Assembly: GCF_000719335.1 (NCBI RefSeq)
Contig: NZ_JOGB01000005.1
Location: forward strand, 124,001-188,000
Reading direction: 5' to 3'
Length of the DNA: 64,000 bases
DNA from: Streptomyces sp. NRRL S-87
GTDB taxonomy: Bacteria > Actinomycetota > Actinomycetes > Streptomycetales > Streptomycetaceae
Both the position numbers and the translations under genes were made by a program. Below are positions 62,507-64,000 of the stretch, one piece after another; the stretch's first letter is position 1, and each line of letters begins with the position of its first letter. Under the pieces are notes generated by a model. It was not told the DNA's origin, made no database searches, and was given only the letters and a program-made list of their open reading frames with translations.

Positions 62507-64000
62507 GTGGACAGTGGACGCCGGGAGCGCGACGCGGCACTCGCGGAGCTGCGCAGGCGGCTGGACGACGGCCTCGCCCTGGCCGGTCTGACCAAGACCC
62601 AGCTCGCCGCCCGGGCCGAACTGGGGCGCACGACGGTGCAGGAGGCCTTCAACCACCGGGCCCCGGTGCCCACGGCCGGCACCGTCGCCGCCCTCGCCGA
62701 CGCGCTCGGCCTGCCGGTCGCCGAACTGCTCGGCCTGCGCCGGTCGGCGACCGCGGCCCCCGAGGGGCCGGCGGAGGCCGGGCCCCTCGGCAAGCCGATC
62801 GGTGACTGGGACCCGCATCACCTGGAGGTCCACCCCGCCGGACCCGGGGTCGGCCCCACGCCCGTTCCGCTGCTCTCGGGGTACGTGTCGCGGGAGCACG
62901 ACCGGGTACTCGCCGACGCGGTCGCGGCGGCCGGTGCGGGGCACCGCCAGATGGTGGTGCTCGTCGGGTCGTCCTCGACGGGCAAGACGCGGGCGTGCTG
63001 GGAAGCCGTACAGCCCTTGGCGGCGCAGGGGTGGCGGCTGTGGCACCCCTTCGACCCGTCACGGGTGGAGGCCGCCCTCGAGGATCTCGCCCGCGTCGGT
63101 CCGCGCACCGTCGTCTGGCTGAACGAGGCCCAGCACTACCTGGGCGACGCCCGCCGGGGGGAGCGGGTCGCGGCCGCCCTCCGCGCGCTCCTGACTGCCC
63201 CGGACCGCGGCCCGGTCCTCGTACTGGGGACCCTGTGGCCCGAGTACGCGCGCCGGTACACGGCCCCGCACACCCCGGGCGCCCCGGACCCCCACAGCCA
63301 CGTACGGGAGCTCCTGGCGGGCCGGATCGTCCCGGTGGCGGAGGTCTTCGACGCGAAGGCGCTGCGGGAGGCGACCGTACGGGCGAAGGCGGGTGACCGG
63401 CTGCTCGCCGACGCGCTCGGCCGGGCCGGGACCAGTGGGCGGGTGGCCCAGGACCTGGCGGGGGCCCCGCTGCTCCAGCACCGCTACCTGACGGCGAGTC
63501 CCGGCGCCCGGGCGCTGCTCGAAGCGGCCATGGACGCACGCCGTCTGGGCGTGGGGCTCCACCTGCCCGAGGACTTCCTGACCGCCGCCGCCGTCGACTA
63601 CATCGGCGAGGAGGACTACGACGGCCTCCAGCACACGGCCGACTGGGAGCGGGCGGCGCTGAACGAGCTGGCGCAGCCGGTCCACGGCAAGCAGGCTCCC
63701 CTGCGGGCGACCGGAACCCGGCCCGCTCGCCGGCCACCCGACGGGGCGTCCGGGACCGCTCCCGGCGAAGTGCCCGGTGCCGGGCGGATGTTGCGGCTCG
63801 CCGACTACCTCGAGCAGTACGGTCGCGGCGCCCGGCGTCGAGACTGCCCTCCCGAGTCGTTCTGGAGCGCCGCCCACGCGCACCTCACGCACGCCGACGA
63901 CCTCCGCTCCCTGGCCGCACAGGCGACGGCCCGGCACCGTCTCCGGTGGGCCCACCACCTGTCCCGCCGGGCGGACTCCGTCGAACGGGGCGGGACTCCC
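62507..64000 (+). CDS. HTH-ATPase protein, STAND-like (3' partial)
   Basis: This frame is open from GTG 62507 (GAGAGGG upstream) to the end of the window, 498 codons with no stop. The N-terminus has an HTH of the Cro/C1 kind (LTKTQLAARAELGRTTVQEA), then a linker, then a P-loop ATPase: Walker A GSSSTGKTRACWEA (about 150) and a Walker-B-like VVWLNEAQHYL with Asn-Glu in place of Asp-Asp/Glu. Further helical repeats follow. This fits STAND/NACHT-like signalling ATPases of Streptomyces, many of which sit near defence genes. The C-terminal sensor or effector domain lies outside the window. Confidence 0.72.
   Translation, partial: MDSGRRERDAALAELRRRLDDGLALAGLTKTQLAARAELGRTTVQEAFNHRAPVPTAGTVAALADALGLPVAELLGLRRSATAAPEGPAEAGPLGKPIGDWDPHHLEVHPAGPGVGPTPVPLLSGYVSREHDRVLADAVAAAGAGHRQMVVLVGSSSTGKTRACWEAVQPLAAQGWRLWHPFDPSRVEAALEDLARVGPRTVVWLNEAQHYLGDARRGERVAAALRALLTAPDRGPVLVLGTLWPEYARRYTAPHTPGAPDPHSHVRELLAGRIVPVAEVFDAKALREATVRAKAGDRLLADALGRAGTSGRVAQDLAGAPLLQHRYLTASPGARALLEAAMDARRLGVGLHLPEDFLTAAAVDYIGEEDYDGLQHTADWERAALNELAQPVHGKQAPLRATGTRPARRPPDGASGTAPGEVPGAGRMLRLADYLEQYGRGARRRDCPPESFWSAAHAHLTHADDLRSLAAQATARHRLRWAHHLSRRADSVERGGTP

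Overview
The window is very GC-rich. Its genes have the codon usage of Streptomyces, with frequent GTG starts, GTGA/ATGA gene overlaps and few long intergenic gaps. Several blocks match the gene order I remember from one arm of the Streptomyces coelicolor chromosome (roughly SCO0884-SCO0928): a PAS-GGDEF-EAL protein, a LysR gene divergent from an sdhCAB set, a two-gene ornithine-lipid locus, an ergothioneine operon and a thioredoxin gene. The organism is therefore most likely a Streptomyces species. The match is from memory, not from a search.

Left part (1-39.3 kb), ordinary chromosome: an S-adenosylmethionine methyltransferase cut by the window edge, coupled to the c-di-GMP enzyme RmdA; a FAD monooxygenase divergent from a TetR repressor with a perfect inverted repeat between them; a von Willebrand factor A (VWA) protein and a membrane protein; LysR divergent from sdhCAB with a textbook LysR box; a class II UvrA-like ATPase; MerR; a luciferase-like flavin enzyme; a HAD phosphatase; dodecin; an orphan sugar-binding lipoprotein; olsB-olsA; egtABCD on the minus strand; a PemK-like protein; a lipoprotein; a broken MFS transporter divergent from LacI across a long palindrome; thiolase and aldehyde dehydrogenase; thioredoxin with a sigma-R-type promoter; a FAD disulfide reductase; a GH46 chitosanase; an alcohol-dehydrogenase-like reductase; RlmG; a TPR protein; and pirin.

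Middle (40165-45966): a small integrative element inserted in the 3' end of the pirin gene. A 23-bp core is repeated at both ends. The element supplies a divergent replacement for the last part of pirin, and the displaced original 3' end survives to the right. The element carries one PIN-like cargo gene, a tyrosine recombinase and paired arm-type repeats, and is loaded with nested, decayed IS elements (an IS630-type element inserted in the stop codon of an IS5-type transposase). This is the most novel structure in the window.

Right part (46-64 kb): kdpFABC with an extra 27-residue membrane microprotein in front of kdpF, but with kdpD missing and kdpE reduced to a fragment; a PadR-DUF1048 pair; a serine hydrolase; a methyltransferase; small membrane proteins; an anti-sigma-like ATPase; a type IB topoisomerase whose 3' end lies in a 29-bp tandem repeat; a molybdopterin oxidoreductase lacking iron-sulfur cysteines; two Roadblock/LC7 proteins with a third partner; and an HTH-ATPase running off the right edge.
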